Source: an uncultured Chloroflexota bacterium (GTDB lineage Bacteria > Chloroflexota > Anaerolineae > Aggregatilineales > Phototrophicaceae). From it: a stretch of DNA of 49,881 nucleotides. Of the stretch, positions 8,440 through 16,522 are shown piece by piece. Location of the stretch: the NCBI GenBank assembly GCA_937974245.1, contig CALJKV010000054.1, positions 1 through 49,881 on the forward strand, given 5' to 3'. Position 1 is the stretch's first letter. The number at the start of each line of letters is the position of its first letter. The position numbers were made by a program, and so were the translations under genes. The notes beneath the pieces are model-generated. The model was not told where the DNA came from and made no database searches. It saw only the letters and a program-made list of their open reading frames with translations.

Positions 8440-10992
8440 CTACGCGCGTACTTTGGCATCCAATTCGCGCTCGACGGCCTGCATAATCTTACGGTGTACT
8501 TTCGCCACCTCTTTATCGGTTAGAGTGCGGTCATCGGCCTGGTAGACCAGGTTATACGCCAGGCTCTTTTGCCCCGCCGGAATCGGGTCGCCAGTATATA
8601 GATCAAACAGCCGCGCCATTTTGAGCATGTTACCACCAGCCTTCATAATCACGGCCACAACTTCAGCGGCTGATGTCTCGTTATTGACCACCAGAGCAAT
8701 GTCCTGGTAAACCGGCGGCGTAACCGGCAGCGGTTGAGCGGTATACAATTCGTCCACAAAATCCAGCAGAGCGTCCAGGTCGAACTCCGCGACAAAAACC
8801 GGCGCGGCAGTCAGTTCAAACCCTGTTGCAACCAGCGGGTGCAGTTCGCCGAATGAGCCGATTTCCTTGCCGCCGACGTTGAGCAGCGCCGAACGCCCCG
8901 GATGCAGGCTGGGATGGCTACTCCGGCTGTAGGTCACGCCGCTGATCTTCAGGCCACCGAGCAGCCCTTCCACGATGCCCTTCAGGTCGTAGAAATCCAC
9001 ATTATCGCCTGGTTCGTCATGCGTCCACGTATCCACCCGGCGCGGCCCGGTGATGAGCAGCCCCAAACGGCGTGGTTCGTCCGGCAGCGCTCCGTTCTCG
9101 CGGCCGCGGTAGACATTGCCAACCTCGAACACCTGCTGGCGCGGCGTGTAGCGTATATTGCCCCGTGCGTTTTCCAACAGGCTGATGAGCAGCGTATGGC
9201 GCAGGGCGCTTTTATCCGCGGCCAGCGGGTTCGCCAGCTCAATATACCCCTCGTGTGAGACTGCACCGGTATGGTGCGGGTTAAGTTGCGCTTCCCGTTC
9301 TGGTGTGGTGAGGCGATAACTGATGTTTTCCCGCAGGCCGAGCGCCACCAGAATATCCCGCGCCCGCTCTTCCCGTTCGAGCGCCACATTTGTCCACTGC
9401 GACGGCATGGCATCCGCGATAATCGTATCGGGAATCAGGTCGTAGCCGTAAATACGGGTGATTTCTTCGATCAGATCGGCCTGCCCCACCTGCGAATCAC
9501 TGTTAATATCCATACGGAAATCCGGCGCGGTGACATGCAGCACGTCGCCTGCCACAACCACTGTGAATTGCAGATTCGTCAGGATGTCCGCTACTTGTTG
9601 GGTCGTAAAGACCATCCCGGAAATACGCTCGACCTCGCTCATGTTCAGGTCAATCGTCACAGTGGGCGCGGGCAGCGGGTACTCGTCTATGATTCCCTGG
9701 GCGATCTGGCCGCCGCCCGTCTGCCGCATCAGTTCAATCCCGCGCTGCACGCCAAGCAGCGCCTGGCTGGGATGCACGCCCCGGCTGAAGCGTACACCAG
9801 CATCGGTGTTGACTTTTTGGGATTGCATGGTGCGGCGGATGTTGATGAAATTCCAGTTCGCCGCCTCTAAGAGGACGTTAGTCGTCGTGTCGCTGATTTC
9901 GGTTTCCGCGCCACCGATGATGCCACCCATACTAAGGACTCCGGCCTCGTCACACACCAGGATGTTATGCTCCTGAAGCTCGCGGGTGACTTCATCCAGC
10001 GTATCCAGCTTTTCGCCCGGGTCTGGCAGACGGGTGATGATCTTCGGCATCTTGCCGCTGACACGTGCCTTGAGCTTGTCATAGTCGAAGGCGTGCAGCG
10101 GTTGGCCGATTTCAAAGGTGATGTAGTTGGTCACATCCACGATGTTGTTGATCGGACGCTGGCCGCACAGTGTCAGACGCCATTGCATCCACTGGGGTGA
10201 CGGCCTCACCTCGGTATCGCGCAGCAGCGCCAGCGTGAAACGCGGGTTGAGTTCCGGCTCACGGATTTCGATAGCTGCCTGCCCGATAATCGGCCCACCT
10301 TCTGCCAGATAGTCAAACGACGGCGGCTTGACCGGCTTGCCCAGCAGCGCCGCGACTTCCCGCGCCACCCCTAGAATACTGTAATTCCGCGCCATATTCG
10401 GCGTGAGTTCGATTTCCAGAATTACGTCACCCAACACGTCTTGCAGCGGCGTGCCGGGGGCGATTCCGCGCGGGTTCTCCATGAGCATAATGCCCTCATG
10501 TTCTTCGGAAATACCCAACTCTTTCTCCGAACACACCATACAGCGGTTAGGAACGCCGCGCAGTTTCTTCTCTTTGAGTACCATGCGCTTCGGCTCTTCG
10601 CTGTGACCGTCCCATACTTCCGCGCCTTCCATCGCAAAGGGCGACCACAGCGGCGGGTCGAGCGGGCCTTTACCCTTGTATTCAAACAGATTAGGTGCGC
10701 CAGTAACGGTCTGTTCGGGTGCCGCGCCGCCGTAATCCACGACCGCGATCACCAGACGATCTGCGTCCGGGTGCGGTTTCACCTCACGGATGGCGCCCAG
10801 AAGAATTTTCTCCCGATCCCATACAAGATGGTTGGAAATCGGCCAGCGCACGCCTTCGACGAAACCTTGTGGCACGCCGATATAGCTGATGCTCGCCACT
10901 TCCAGCCCGGCCAGCGTCAGCCGTTCGGCCAGCAGTTCCACCGGGATATCAATCTCTACGAATTCTCTTAACCACGATACAGGTACTTGCAT
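8440..10992 (-). CDS. pheT: Phenylalanine--tRNA ligase beta subunit
   Basis: Beta subunit of the alpha2-beta2 synthetase that charges tRNA-Phe. Seen: 850 residues. Domain order is an N-terminal segment (MQVPVSWLREFV), an EMAP-like tRNA-binding OB domain (about 45-165, with VTGAPN), the B3/B4 editing domain (RRTMQSQKVNTDAGVRFSRG follows it), B5 (DLNMSEVERISGM), the catalytic-like core, and the C-terminal anticodon-binding FDX-ACB domain (from about 755, PPVYQDIALVV). A GAGGGA Shine-Dalgarno sequence precedes the ATG. It is the last gene of a T-box-controlled operon but is separated from pheS by two unrelated genes; 167 bases with a hairpin repeat lie just upstream. Confidence 0.97.
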   Translation of the reverse strand: MQVPVSWLREFVEIDIPVELLAERLTLAGLEVASISYIGVPQGFVEGVRWPISNHLVWDREKILLGAIREVKPHPDADRLVIAVVDYGGAAPEQTVTGAPNLFEYKGKGPLDPPLWSPFAMEGAEVWDGHSEEPKRMVLKEKKLRGVPNRCMVCSEKELGISEEHEGIMLMENPRGIAPGTPLQDVLGDVILEIELTPNMARNYSILGVAREVAALLGKPVKPPSFDYLAEGGPIIGQAAIEIREPELNPRFTLALLRDTEVRPSPQWMQWRLTLCGQRPINNIVDVTNYITFEIGQPLHAFDYDKLKARVSGKMPKIITRLPDPGEKLDTLDEVTRELQEHNILVCDEAGVLSMGGIIGGAETEISDTTTNVLLEAANWNFINIRRTMQSQKVNTDAGVRFSRGVHPSQALLGVQRGIELMRQTGGGQIAQGIIDEYPLPAPTVTIDLNMSEVERISGMVFTTQQVADILTNLQFTVVVAGDVLHVTAPDFRMDINSDSQVGQADLIEEITRIYGYDLIPDTIIADAMPSQWTNVALEREERARDILVALGLRENISYRLTTPEREAQLNPHHTGAVSHEGYIELANPLAADKSALRHTLLISLLENARGNIRYTPRQQVFEVGNVYRGRENGALPDEPRRLGLLITGPRRVDTWTHDEPGDNVDFYDLKGIVEGLLGGLKISGVTYSRSSHPSLHPGRSALLNVGGKEIGSFGELHPLVATGFELTAAPVFVAEFDLDALLDFVDELYTAQPLPVTPPVYQDIALVVNNETSAAEVVAVIMKAGGNMLKMARLFDLYTGDPIPAGQKSLAYNLVYQADDRTLTDKEVAKVHRKIMQAVERELDAKVRA

Positions 10993-11043
10993 GTGTTGTG
11001 TCCCTCATTAATTACACATCAGATTCACGGGCGCAAGACGCGG

Positions 11044-11110
11044 CGCCCCTACAGAGTCACCCTAATACAGGGAATATGTAGGGGCGACCCAGCGCGGTCG
11101 CCCGGTTTTT
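11044..11110. repeat. Palindromic GTAGGGGCG-type intergenic repeat
   Basis: CGCCCCTACA (11044-11053) pairs with TGTAGGGGCG (11077-11086), and an overlapping hairpin GGGCGACC/GGTCGCCC (11082-11103) is followed by TTTTT on the plus strand. Similar hairpins occur at 41661-41721 and 49782-49801. It sits between the YeiH-like gene and pheT inside the operon and could affect pheT levels on the minus-strand transcript. Confidence 0.7.
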
Positions 11111-11159
11111 CTGCATCATCATGTCCCTACGGAAAAATCGCTAAATATCCGAATTGCCC

Positions 11160-12236
11160 TTACGCGCCCAACCCCAGCACGCCGAAGATCACTGTGGCGA
11201 CGATCAGCGCCAGAATGGTGTTAAACACCGTCGCACCCATGTAAACGGCAGTCGGCTTCCACCCGGCTTTACGCAGTTCGGCCAGCGTGAAGTCCAGTCC
11301 GATGCACACGAACGCCAGCGCGAAGAACCACTTATTCGCCGTGTCAATCTCCGCCGCCAGCGCCGGGGTAAACATATCCAGCGATGCCAGGATGGAAACC
11401 ACCACAAAGCCCAGCACGAACTTGGGAAAACGCTGCCAGATCATGATCGGCGTGGGACGTTCGCCCTCGCCGCGATTCACCACCATCGCAAAATAGAGCG
11501 CCAGCAAGAAGGCTACAACGCCAATCATCACATTCTGCGCCAGCTTGACCACCGCCGCGACCTGCTGCGCTTCCGGCCCATAAATCGTACCGGCGCCCAC
11601 AACGGCGGCTGTGGTATCAATGTTGCCGCCAAACCACGCCCCGGCCACTGTCGGGTTCAAGCCCATCACGTCCGCTAACCAGGGCATGAGTACCATCAGG
11701 GGCAGCGCCGTCAGGATGACTAACGTCGTGATATAACTGACTTCTTCTTTACGCGCCTGCACCGCCCCGGCAGCTGCTATCGCCGCCGAGACGCCGCACA
11801 CCGAAACGGCGGAGGCCATCACCGCTTTGAGTGTTTCCGGCAGTTTGAAGCGCCCGGCCAGCCACCAGGTGAACAGAAACACCGATGCAACCATGATGAG
11901 CGCCTGTATCAACCCGCCTGTGCCTTTCGCCAGCAGATCGCCCAGGCTAATCCGCGCCCCCAGTAGCACCAGGCCGATTTTTAGAAAGAGTTCGGTACGT
12001 ACCGCCGGACGGATGAAGGTATACAGCCCGGTGACCCGTAACACAGCATTGGCAATCAGGCCGATCACCACCGCTGTCAGCGGGTATTCGAGCGGGTTCT
12101 TGCTCACCCCCTGTGCCTTGAAGCTGTCAGCAATCCACTTGTCGGCCTCCGCGACGAGCACCACCAGGATAATGAGAAGCACCAGCCCGACGAGCAGACC
12201 GGCCCATTTTGTGGATTGTGTCTCTTGTTGTGTCAT
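11160..12236 (-). CDS. UPF0324/YeiH-family membrane transporter
   Basis: Seen: 358 residues, about ten hydrophobic helices, and the family's conserved stretches: EYPLTAVVIGLIAN, LKIGLVLLGARISL, ASAVSVCGVSAAIA, GAWFGGNIDTTAAVVGAG, and FALAFVCIGLDF near the end. Known: the family is called putative sulfate exporters, but transport substrates are poorly established. AAGGAG lies 5 bases before ATG and overlaps the stop region of the small membrane protein gene, so the two are cotranslated. Its position between pheS and pheT under a T-box suggests its expression follows charging of one tRNA, presumably tRNA-Phe; a link to aromatic amino acids or their by-products is inference only. Confidence 0.9.
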   Translation of the reverse strand: MTQQETQSTKWAGLLVGLVLLIILVVLVAEADKWIADSFKAQGVSKNPLEYPLTAVVIGLIANAVLRVTGLYTFIRPAVRTELFLKIGLVLLGARISLGDLLAKGTGGLIQALIMVASVFLFTWWLAGRFKLPETLKAVMASAVSVCGVSAAIAAAGAVQARKEEVSYITTLVILTALPLMVLMPWLADVMGLNPTVAGAWFGGNIDTTAAVVGAGTIYGPEAQQVAAVVKLAQNVMIGVVAFLLALYFAMVVNRGEGERPTPIMIWQRFPKFVLGFVVVSILASLDMFTPALAAEIDTANKWFFALAFVCIGLDFTLAELRKAGWKPTAVYMGATVFNTILALIVATVIFGVLGLGA

Positions 12237-12245
12237 GCAATCTCC

Positions 12246-12677
12246 TTACCGGGTGAAAATTCCAAACAGCGGCCAGCGCAGAATCGAATCGTGTTTGTAG
12301 GTCAGGCTGTAGGCCCTATCACAGGTATTCGAGAGCCAGAGCTGGGCCATGCCAGGCGGCGGCGGTTCAACCGTCAGAGCGTTCGGGACGCCATCCGCCG
12401 TCGTTAAGTTACCATCCTGGCAGCCATACTGATAAACGAGACCCGCCGTCAGTAACGTAAAGGCCGTTGTATCCGGTGCAAAATCCACTTCCGCTGTAAC
12501 CCGCCAGCCATCCCCCGCCGGAAGGTCTACTACCTGTGTCGCACCCGGTTCGACAACTGTCGTTTTGCTCTGCCCGCCGGGTCCCAGCAACCCGAACCCG
12601 ATGATTGCCACGATTCCCAATCCGATCAGCGTCGCCAGCCAGTCCTCCGACAGGTTGAAGCGCCTTTGTACAGTCAT
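12246..12677 (-). CDS. Small single-span membrane protein in the phe operon
   Basis: Not recognised. 143 residues with one hydrophobic helix near the N-terminus (about 14-33, WLATLIGLGIVAIIGFGLL), then a soluble domain with two Cys (YGCQDG and SNTCDR) that could form a disulphide outside the cell. It ends 9 bases before the YeiH-like start and begins 22 bases after the pheS stop, so it is almost certainly cotranscribed. Inferred accessory subunit of the adjacent transporter; no motif supports this beyond coupling. Confidence 0.72.
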   Translation of the reverse strand: MTVQRRFNLSEDWLATLIGLGIVAIIGFGLLGPGGQSKTTVVEPGATQVVDLPAGDGWRVTAEVDFAPDTTAFTLLTAGLVYQYGCQDGNLTTADGVPNALTVEPPPPGMAQLWLSNTCDRAYSLTYKHDSILRWPLFGIFTR

Positions 12678-12699
12678 AATGCGTTGTTCTTCCTCTAAT

Positions 12700-13734
12700 T
12701 TAGAACTGTTCTAAGAAGCGCAAATCGTTGCCCCAGAAATAGCGGATGTCGGTGATGCCGTGTTTGAGCATTGTCATGCGCTCCGGCCCCATGCCAAAGG
12801 CGAACCCACTCCACTCAGCCGGATCATAGCCACCGTTCCGCAGTACAATCGGGTTGACCATGCCTGCTCCGGCGATTTCCAGCCACCCGGCATACTTACA
12901 CACGCGGCAGCCTTCACCGCCACACAGAAAACACTCTACGTCAATTTCCATACTTGGCTCAGTGAACGGGAAATACGACGCGCGGAAACGCACCGCCGCC
13001 TCTGCCCCGAACATACGCCTGGCGAAGGCCGTAACCGTGCCTTTCAGGTCGCTCATGTGTATATTGCGGCCAATCGCCAGCCCTTCCAACTGGTGGAACT
13101 GCATTTCGCTGCGGGCGGTCACCTGCTCATACCGGTAACACATCCCCGGCAGAATCACGCGGATGGGCTGTGTACCGTTTTCGCCCAGGTCGCGCATGGC
13201 ATGGATCTGCCCTGGCGATGTGTGAGTCCGTAAAATCATGCCCGGCGTGGTTGTGTGGAAGGTATCCCACATATCACGTGCCGGGTGGTGCGGCGGGATG
13301 TTGAGCAGGGTGAAGTTGGTCTCATCGTCTTCTACATCCCGGCTGCGGTAGACCTGGAAGCCCATCTCTGCCCAGATATCGTAAAGCTGGCGCAGCGTCT
13401 GGGTCGAAGGATGCAGTCCGCCGACTGATTGCGCCCGCCCAGGAAGTGTTACATCAATCTGGCCTTCCTCCAGGTCACGTGCCAGTTCCTGGTCGTGGAT
13501 AAGCTGCTCCTGGTTGGCGTGCGCTTCGGTCAGCAGGTTCTTGATTTCGTTGGCACGCTTGCCAAACCCGGCGCGTTCTTCGGCGGGAAGCTGCCCCGTG
13601 CTACGGAGCAGGAGCGTGACTTCCCCCTTTTTGCCCAGGTACTGAATCTCCCACTGGTGCAGTGCCTCGCTGTCGAGGATAGCGACCAGTGTACCCTGCG
13701 CTTCCTTATAAATGGTTTCGAGTTGTTCAAGCAT
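12700..13734 (-). CDS. pheS: Phenylalanine--tRNA ligase alpha subunit
   Basis: Catalytic alpha subunit of the Phe-tRNA synthetase. Seen: 344 residues from ATG 13734 (AGAGG 8 bases upstream; a TTG two codons earlier is less likely). The N-terminal coiled coil (1-90) is followed by class II motifs: motif 2 region CYRYEQVTARSEMQFHQLEG, the Cys pair insert C-x2-C-x4-C-x2-C (CFLCGGEGCRVCK), WLEIAGAGMVNP, and motif 3 FAFGMGPERMTML. The Cys insert is common in this family and may bind zinc. It is the first gene of the operon, 160 bases downstream of the T-box terminator. Confidence 0.97.
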   Translation of the reverse strand: MLEQLETIYKEAQGTLVAILDSEALHQWEIQYLGKKGEVTLLLRSTGQLPAEERAGFGKRANEIKNLLTEAHANQEQLIHDQELARDLEEGQIDVTLPGRAQSVGGLHPSTQTLRQLYDIWAEMGFQVYRSRDVEDDETNFTLLNIPPHHPARDMWDTFHTTTPGMILRTHTSPGQIHAMRDLGENGTQPIRVILPGMCYRYEQVTARSEMQFHQLEGLAIGRNIHMSDLKGTVTAFARRMFGAEAAVRFRASYFPFTEPSMEIDVECFLCGGEGCRVCKYAGWLEIAGAGMVNPIVLRNGGYDPAEWSGFAFGMGPERMTMLKHGITDIRYFWGNDLRFLEQF

Positions 13735-13889
13735 CAGCAATCCCTCTCATTTCGTTGGTCAGGTGTCAGTCTTCACTCATCAGTTATGCACACCGCAGCA
13801 CTCAAGACTCTGTACTCGGCACTTTTCACTTTCCGCTTTCAACTGCTTTCCCTCAAGACTCAGCACTTTTCCGCCACTCGTGCTCCAGC

Positions 13890-14162
13890 ACGGAAAAACA
13901 AAAACTCCCGTCCCATATTCAGGGACGAGAGTCGTATACTCCCGCGGTACCACCCTGGTTGGCCGCCAGCCACACGGCCCACCTCGTGTTGTCCTGTTAC
14001 GCCGGACTCAGCGGGACAAGCTACTGAACGGCCCCGAAAGACCCTGTTCACCTGCCAGCTCAAGAGCGAATTCCGCGATAGCAACCTGCCGGTGCTTTCA
14101 GTCTGGTGGCACCTGGCTCCCTGGAGGCGCATTGATTCGCGCATGGTCTCTGTCAACGCTTT
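13890..14162 (-). promoter_or_regulatory. T-box riboswitch leader, probably tRNA-Phe specific
   Basis: On the minus strand the leader holds the hallmark T-box AGGGTGGTACCGCGGG (13956 to 13941), directly followed by a terminator stem-loop. Stem I lies upstream (about 14160-14050). Its 3' side contains GAAUUC, in which UUC (plus-strand 14070-14068) is a plausible Phe specifier codon. Known: uncharged tRNA pairs its anticodon with the specifier and its NCCA end with the UGG of the T-box (here GGUGG), forming the antiterminator. The downstream pheS supports Phe specificity. The specifier assignment is by eye; folding would confirm it. Confidence 0.93.
13894..13932 (-). terminator. Rho-independent terminator of the T-box leader
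   Basis: On the minus strand ACTCTCGTCCC and GGGACGGGAGT form a strong stem with a short loop (one G-U type mismatch), followed by TTTTTGTTTTT. It overlaps the 3' side of the T-box, as expected for mutually exclusive terminator and antiterminator folds. Confidence 0.9.
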
Positions 14163-14168
14163 GAAGAT

Positions 14169-14198
14169 ATTATGCCGGGCAGGTTTGCGGCCTGTCAA
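14169..14198 (-). promoter_or_regulatory. Sigma70-type promoter of the pheS operon
   Basis: Consensus TTGACA (14198-14193) and CATAAT (14174-14169) are separated by 18 bases, placing transcription start near 14162, just before the T-box stem I. Confidence 0.75.
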
Positions 14199-14260
14199 GC
14201 CTGGAATCCGTTTTGACCTTTCGTAAGCTATTAAAAAGGGATTCTACGCATTTCTGCCTC

Positions 14261-14289
14261 TTGACGACCTTTACAGAGTGTGATATGGT
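14261..14289 (+). promoter_or_regulatory. Sigma70-type promoter of the HTH gene
   Basis: TTGACG and TATGGT are separated by 17 bases and lie 29 bases upstream of the start at 14318. It is divergent from the phe operon promoter; the -35 boxes are about 60 bases apart. Confidence 0.6.
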
Positions 14290-14317
14290 GTACATGTTGA
14301 GAAAGGGGTGTTTTCGA

Positions 14318-14533
14318 ATGGCACAAGTAATGAAACCACGTATTGAGGCAGGCGCTATCTACTCCCGGCAAGAAGCCGCGGTGGCGCTGGGTATTAGCCT
14401 CAGTACCCTCAAGAGACTCATTCGGAAAGGACACCTCAGAGTTAGCAAACCCGACGGTATGCGCCGGGTGTTCATCACCGGAGAAAGCATCTTGGGGATG
14501 CTGGATGATACCGTTGTAGAGCGGGGTGCCTAG
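14318..14533 (+). CDS. Excisionase-type (HTH_17) DNA-binding protein
   Basis: Seen: 71 residues from ATG 14318, chosen because AAGGGG lies about 9 bases upstream and the domain starts soon after; a longer in-frame reading from 14213 runs through the promoter. It has one winged-helix domain: YSRQEAAVALGIS, then STLKRLIRKGHLRVSK and RRVFITGESILGML, the pattern of MerR-like/excisionase HTH_17 proteins (helix-turn-helix, then a K-G-x-L wing and a C-terminal helix). Known: such proteins act as phage or plasmid directionality factors or small regulators. No integrase is nearby. A related domain occurs inside the BY-kinase-like protein at 17.2-19.2 kb. Confidence 0.82.
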   Translation: MAQVMKPRIEAGAIYSRQEAAVALGISLSTLKRLIRKGHLRVSKPDGMRRVFITGESILGMLDDTVVERGA

Positions 14534-14772
14534 TCATGCAGACACATCGGCAGTGTATAGACCTTTATCCACAACCATATAACGGGCAGTTGCTCGCGGT
14601 GTTGCCGTCCCTTTGGACGGAGGGTCGCAATGCGCCTATCGCCGGTGGTGCGGGTGCGTTTGGTCTGTTCAGTGCCGTAGGCGATGTGCGCATCGTGTGT
14701 CAGTCTCATACCAGAGGTGGGCCATGTCCTTAAAGGGCGGAGTGTCCCAAAACCACTGGTAAACGTTACCTG
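14534..14772. other. Intergenic stretch with no convincing gene
   Basis: A 65-codon plus-strand frame starts 2 bases after the HTH stop (14536-14733), but its product has no recognisable features. The stretch also holds a small hairpin CCGTCC-CTTT-GGACGG and a single TTATCCACA (14565-14573) matching the DnaA box consensus. I see no other boxes or repeats that would make an origin. Confidence 0.4.
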
Positions 14773-14811
14773 AAAAGGGCGTGAGACTGATAAAAAAGTC
14801 CACGCCCTTTT
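14773..14811. terminator. Bidirectional terminator
   Basis: AAAAGGGCGTG and CACGCCCTTTT form a perfect 11-bp stem, extended by GACT/AGTC past a one-base bulge, with A- and T-tracts on both sides. It separates the HTH gene from the next small gene. Confidence 0.82.
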
Positions 14812-14856
14812 GATTTATTGCCACCAAACAAATTATAGCTTGTACGAGGTGAAACA

Positions 14857-15102
14857 ATGGGACAGATTCACCAGCTCGACTTCCAGGTTACAGACACCGA
14901 CATGCAGCTTGCAGCCATCTTCGATACCCTGGATGACCTGCACAGTGCCGCTAGCGAAGGTGCTCTGCACGCCGTAACCGGGTTGAGCAATCGAGAACTC
15001 ATCGGGTGGCTGCATGAACTGATGTACACCGCACAGGAAACCATCAGCGAAATCGAGCAGCGCAAAGGCAGCCCGAATCCTGTCCTCAGGCTGGTGAAGT
15101 AA
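14857..15102 (+). CDS. Small acidic protein of unknown function
   Basis: Not recognised. 81 residues with a good Shine-Dalgarno sequence (GAGGTG) 6 bases before ATG. It is predicted to be mainly helical and acidic (LAAIFDTLDDLHSA, LIGWLHELMYTAQETISEIEQR), has no Cys and no membrane segment. It follows a strong terminator and precedes two more tiny genes in the same direction, as in small-gene runs of mobile or phage-derived segments. Confidence 0.65.
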   Translation: MGQIHQLDFQVTDTDMQLAAIFDTLDDLHSAASEGALHAVTGLSNRELIGWLHELMYTAQETISEIEQRKGSPNPVLRLVK

Positions 15103-15169
15103 ACCACCAGCACAGGGGAGCATTCGGCCAGTTCTCAGTATCGTCCGACCAGCAACCGGGAGTAACATC

Positions 15170-15349
15170 ATGACGAACCGGCAGTATATGCCAGAGCATA
15201 TGCCAGAGACGAAGCCGTTTGAGGACCGCCCAGCACATCAGAATCTCTTGAAAGCCGAACGCGAATGCTTATCCAAAGCGATGTTTGAACGACTGCAACG
15301 AGAAGCACGGCGGTATAGCGAATTATTACAGACTCTATCGAAAAACTAA
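15170..15349 (+). CDS. Very small protein of unknown function (59 aa)
   Basis: Not recognised. ATG is preceded by GGGAG at 7 bases. The product is 59 residues, highly charged and probably helical in its C-terminal half (KAERECLSKAMFERLQREAR), with a repeated MPE near the N-terminus. It lies 67 bases after the 81-residue gene in the same orientation. Coding status rests on the Shine-Dalgarno sequence and context only. Confidence 0.5.
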   Translation: MTNRQYMPEHMPETKPFEDRPAHQNLLKAERECLSKAMFERLQREARRYSELLQTLSKN

Positions 15350-15435
15350 GCGACCCGGTCAGCTTCCCCTGACGACAATCAGCCGGAGCTGACCCGGTTT
15401 GACCGAGGCAATACGCCAGAGCGGAAGGAGGCAAT

Positions 15436-15582
15436 ATGCCTCTACCAGCACCGAAAACGCATTCAGACCAACTTACCGAACAGAACCGAACAGAGTGCCG
15501 AAGGAAACCAAACAGGGCCGGGCGTATTGTTAGTAAAGCAAACTGGGTTCAGACACTTCGGGCGAGCGATAACGTGATATAG
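15436..15582 (+). CDS. Possible very small basic protein (48 aa)
   Basis: Not recognised. A strong AAGGAGG stands 4 bases before ATG, slightly closer than ideal. The product is 48 residues, basic and polar, with no domain. The downstream hairpin at 15654 could terminate this run. The evidence for translation is the Shine-Dalgarno sequence alone, so this is tentative. Confidence 0.35.
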   Translation: MPLPAPKTHSDQLTEQNRTECRRKPNRAGRIVSKANWVQTLRASDNVI

Positions 15583-15653
15583 TTAAAGTAAGGGATGAAG
15601 TACATTTCAGTTCACCCACATACAAGGGGCGGGATACGTCCCGTCAGATAACG

Positions 15654-15712
15654 GCGGCAGGGGAGCAGTAAGTGCGAAAATGGGTGTTGGCTCGGCTCCC
15701 CTGGCCGCTTTT
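15654..15712 (+). terminator. Terminator closing the small-gene run
   Basis: GCGGCAGGGGAGC pairs with GCTCCCCTGGCCGC (one bulge) over a 28-base loop and is followed by TTTTGTT. A smaller hairpin CGGGA/TCCCG lies just upstream at 15629-15642. Confidence 0.65.
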
Positions 15713-15922
15713 GTTACTACTCATCACTCTCTAAATACAGCCCCTATTGCTACCCCCCGATAGTTATGCCAGAATAGCCACCATGCTACCGTGATTAGAA
15801 CTACCGCAGGTGACGGCCAGGACAAGCAGCTTAAGCCCATAGTTTTAAGTGAAAGCTCGTCGCCAAATGCATGATTTCTGTGTGATAATTGCCATCCCAA
15901 ATTGGGGCGAAAGCTGGTACAT

Positions 15923-16522
15923 ATGATCGAATCGTCACCCAAAAGCGCCCGGCATCGCCCTTCAGCGGCACTGGTGCTTTTCCTGGTGTTCCCGCTGCTG
16001 GGAATTACCGCCGCAGTCATTATGGCGTTGAACGACCCCCGTATCACCAACGCGCCCCCGGCTACCCCGCTGGCTGTCACCGCCGCCTTTAAACAGTTGA
16101 TTGACCAGCCCGCCCCCAATTTCGAACTCGCCAGCTTAGACGGTAAGACGGTGCGGCTATCCAGTTACCGGGGACGGTTAGTATTCCTCAATTTCTGGGC
16201 AACATGGTGCGAACCATGCCAGCGCGAACTGCCGGCCTTCGCACAGTTCATGGCGGAACAGGGGGGGAACGGCCCGGTCATCCTGGCAGTAAATATCAGC
16301 GACTCCCCTAACCAGATCAGTGCGTATTACCAGGAACATGGCATCTCCGGTGTGCCAACCCTGCTGGACTTCGAGTTAGCGGTCTACGAGGCGTATGCCA
16401 TCGGCCAGCTTCCCACCACATTCGTCATTGACTCTGGGGGGGTGGTGCGCTTCCGTCACATTGGCGAAATGACATCCGCCGACCTGCAAGCCTATGCCGA
16501 GGGACTGAATCCAGGATCATGA
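15923..16522 (+). CDS. TlpA/ResA-like membrane-anchored thioredoxin
   Basis: Seen: 199 residues from ATG 15923; a TTG at 15902 is possible. A basic N-terminus and one hydrophobic helix (about 16-36, ALVLFLVFPLLGITAAVIMAL) anchor a thioredoxin fold outside the cell: APNFELASLDGKTVRLSSYRG, then FLNFWATWCEPCQRELP with the redox pair C-E-P-C, and the cis-Pro loop LPTTFVID. Known: TlpA/ResA proteins reduce disulphides of exported proteins, for example in cytochrome c maturation, but no such genes are adjacent. An AT-rich TGTGATAAT shortly upstream (15881-15889) could be an extended -10 element. Identification of the fold is firm; the partner is unknown. Confidence 0.9.
   Translation: MIESSPKSARHRPSAALVLFLVFPLLGITAAVIMALNDPRITNAPPATPLAVTAAFKQLIDQPAPNFELASLDGKTVRLSSYRGRLVFLNFWATWCEPCQRELPAFAQFMAEQGGNGPVILAVNISDSPNQISAYYQEHGISGVPTLLDFELAVYEAYAIGQLPTTFVIDSGGVVRFRHIGEMTSADLQAYAEGLNPGS

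Noticed and set aside
14565..14573. TTATCCACA as part of a replication origin
   Set aside because: A single DnaA-box match without further boxes, an AT-rich unwinding region or dnaA/dnaN genes.
14536..14733. 65-codon frame after the HTH gene
   Set aside because: The close spacing is suggestive, but the product is unrecognisable and the region has hairpins; not enough to call it a gene.
15724..16119. Minus-strand frame opposite the TlpA-like gene
   Set aside because: Most of it is antisense to a well-supported gene. Its last 38 codons could be a small membrane peptide, but no Shine-Dalgarno sequence supports this.
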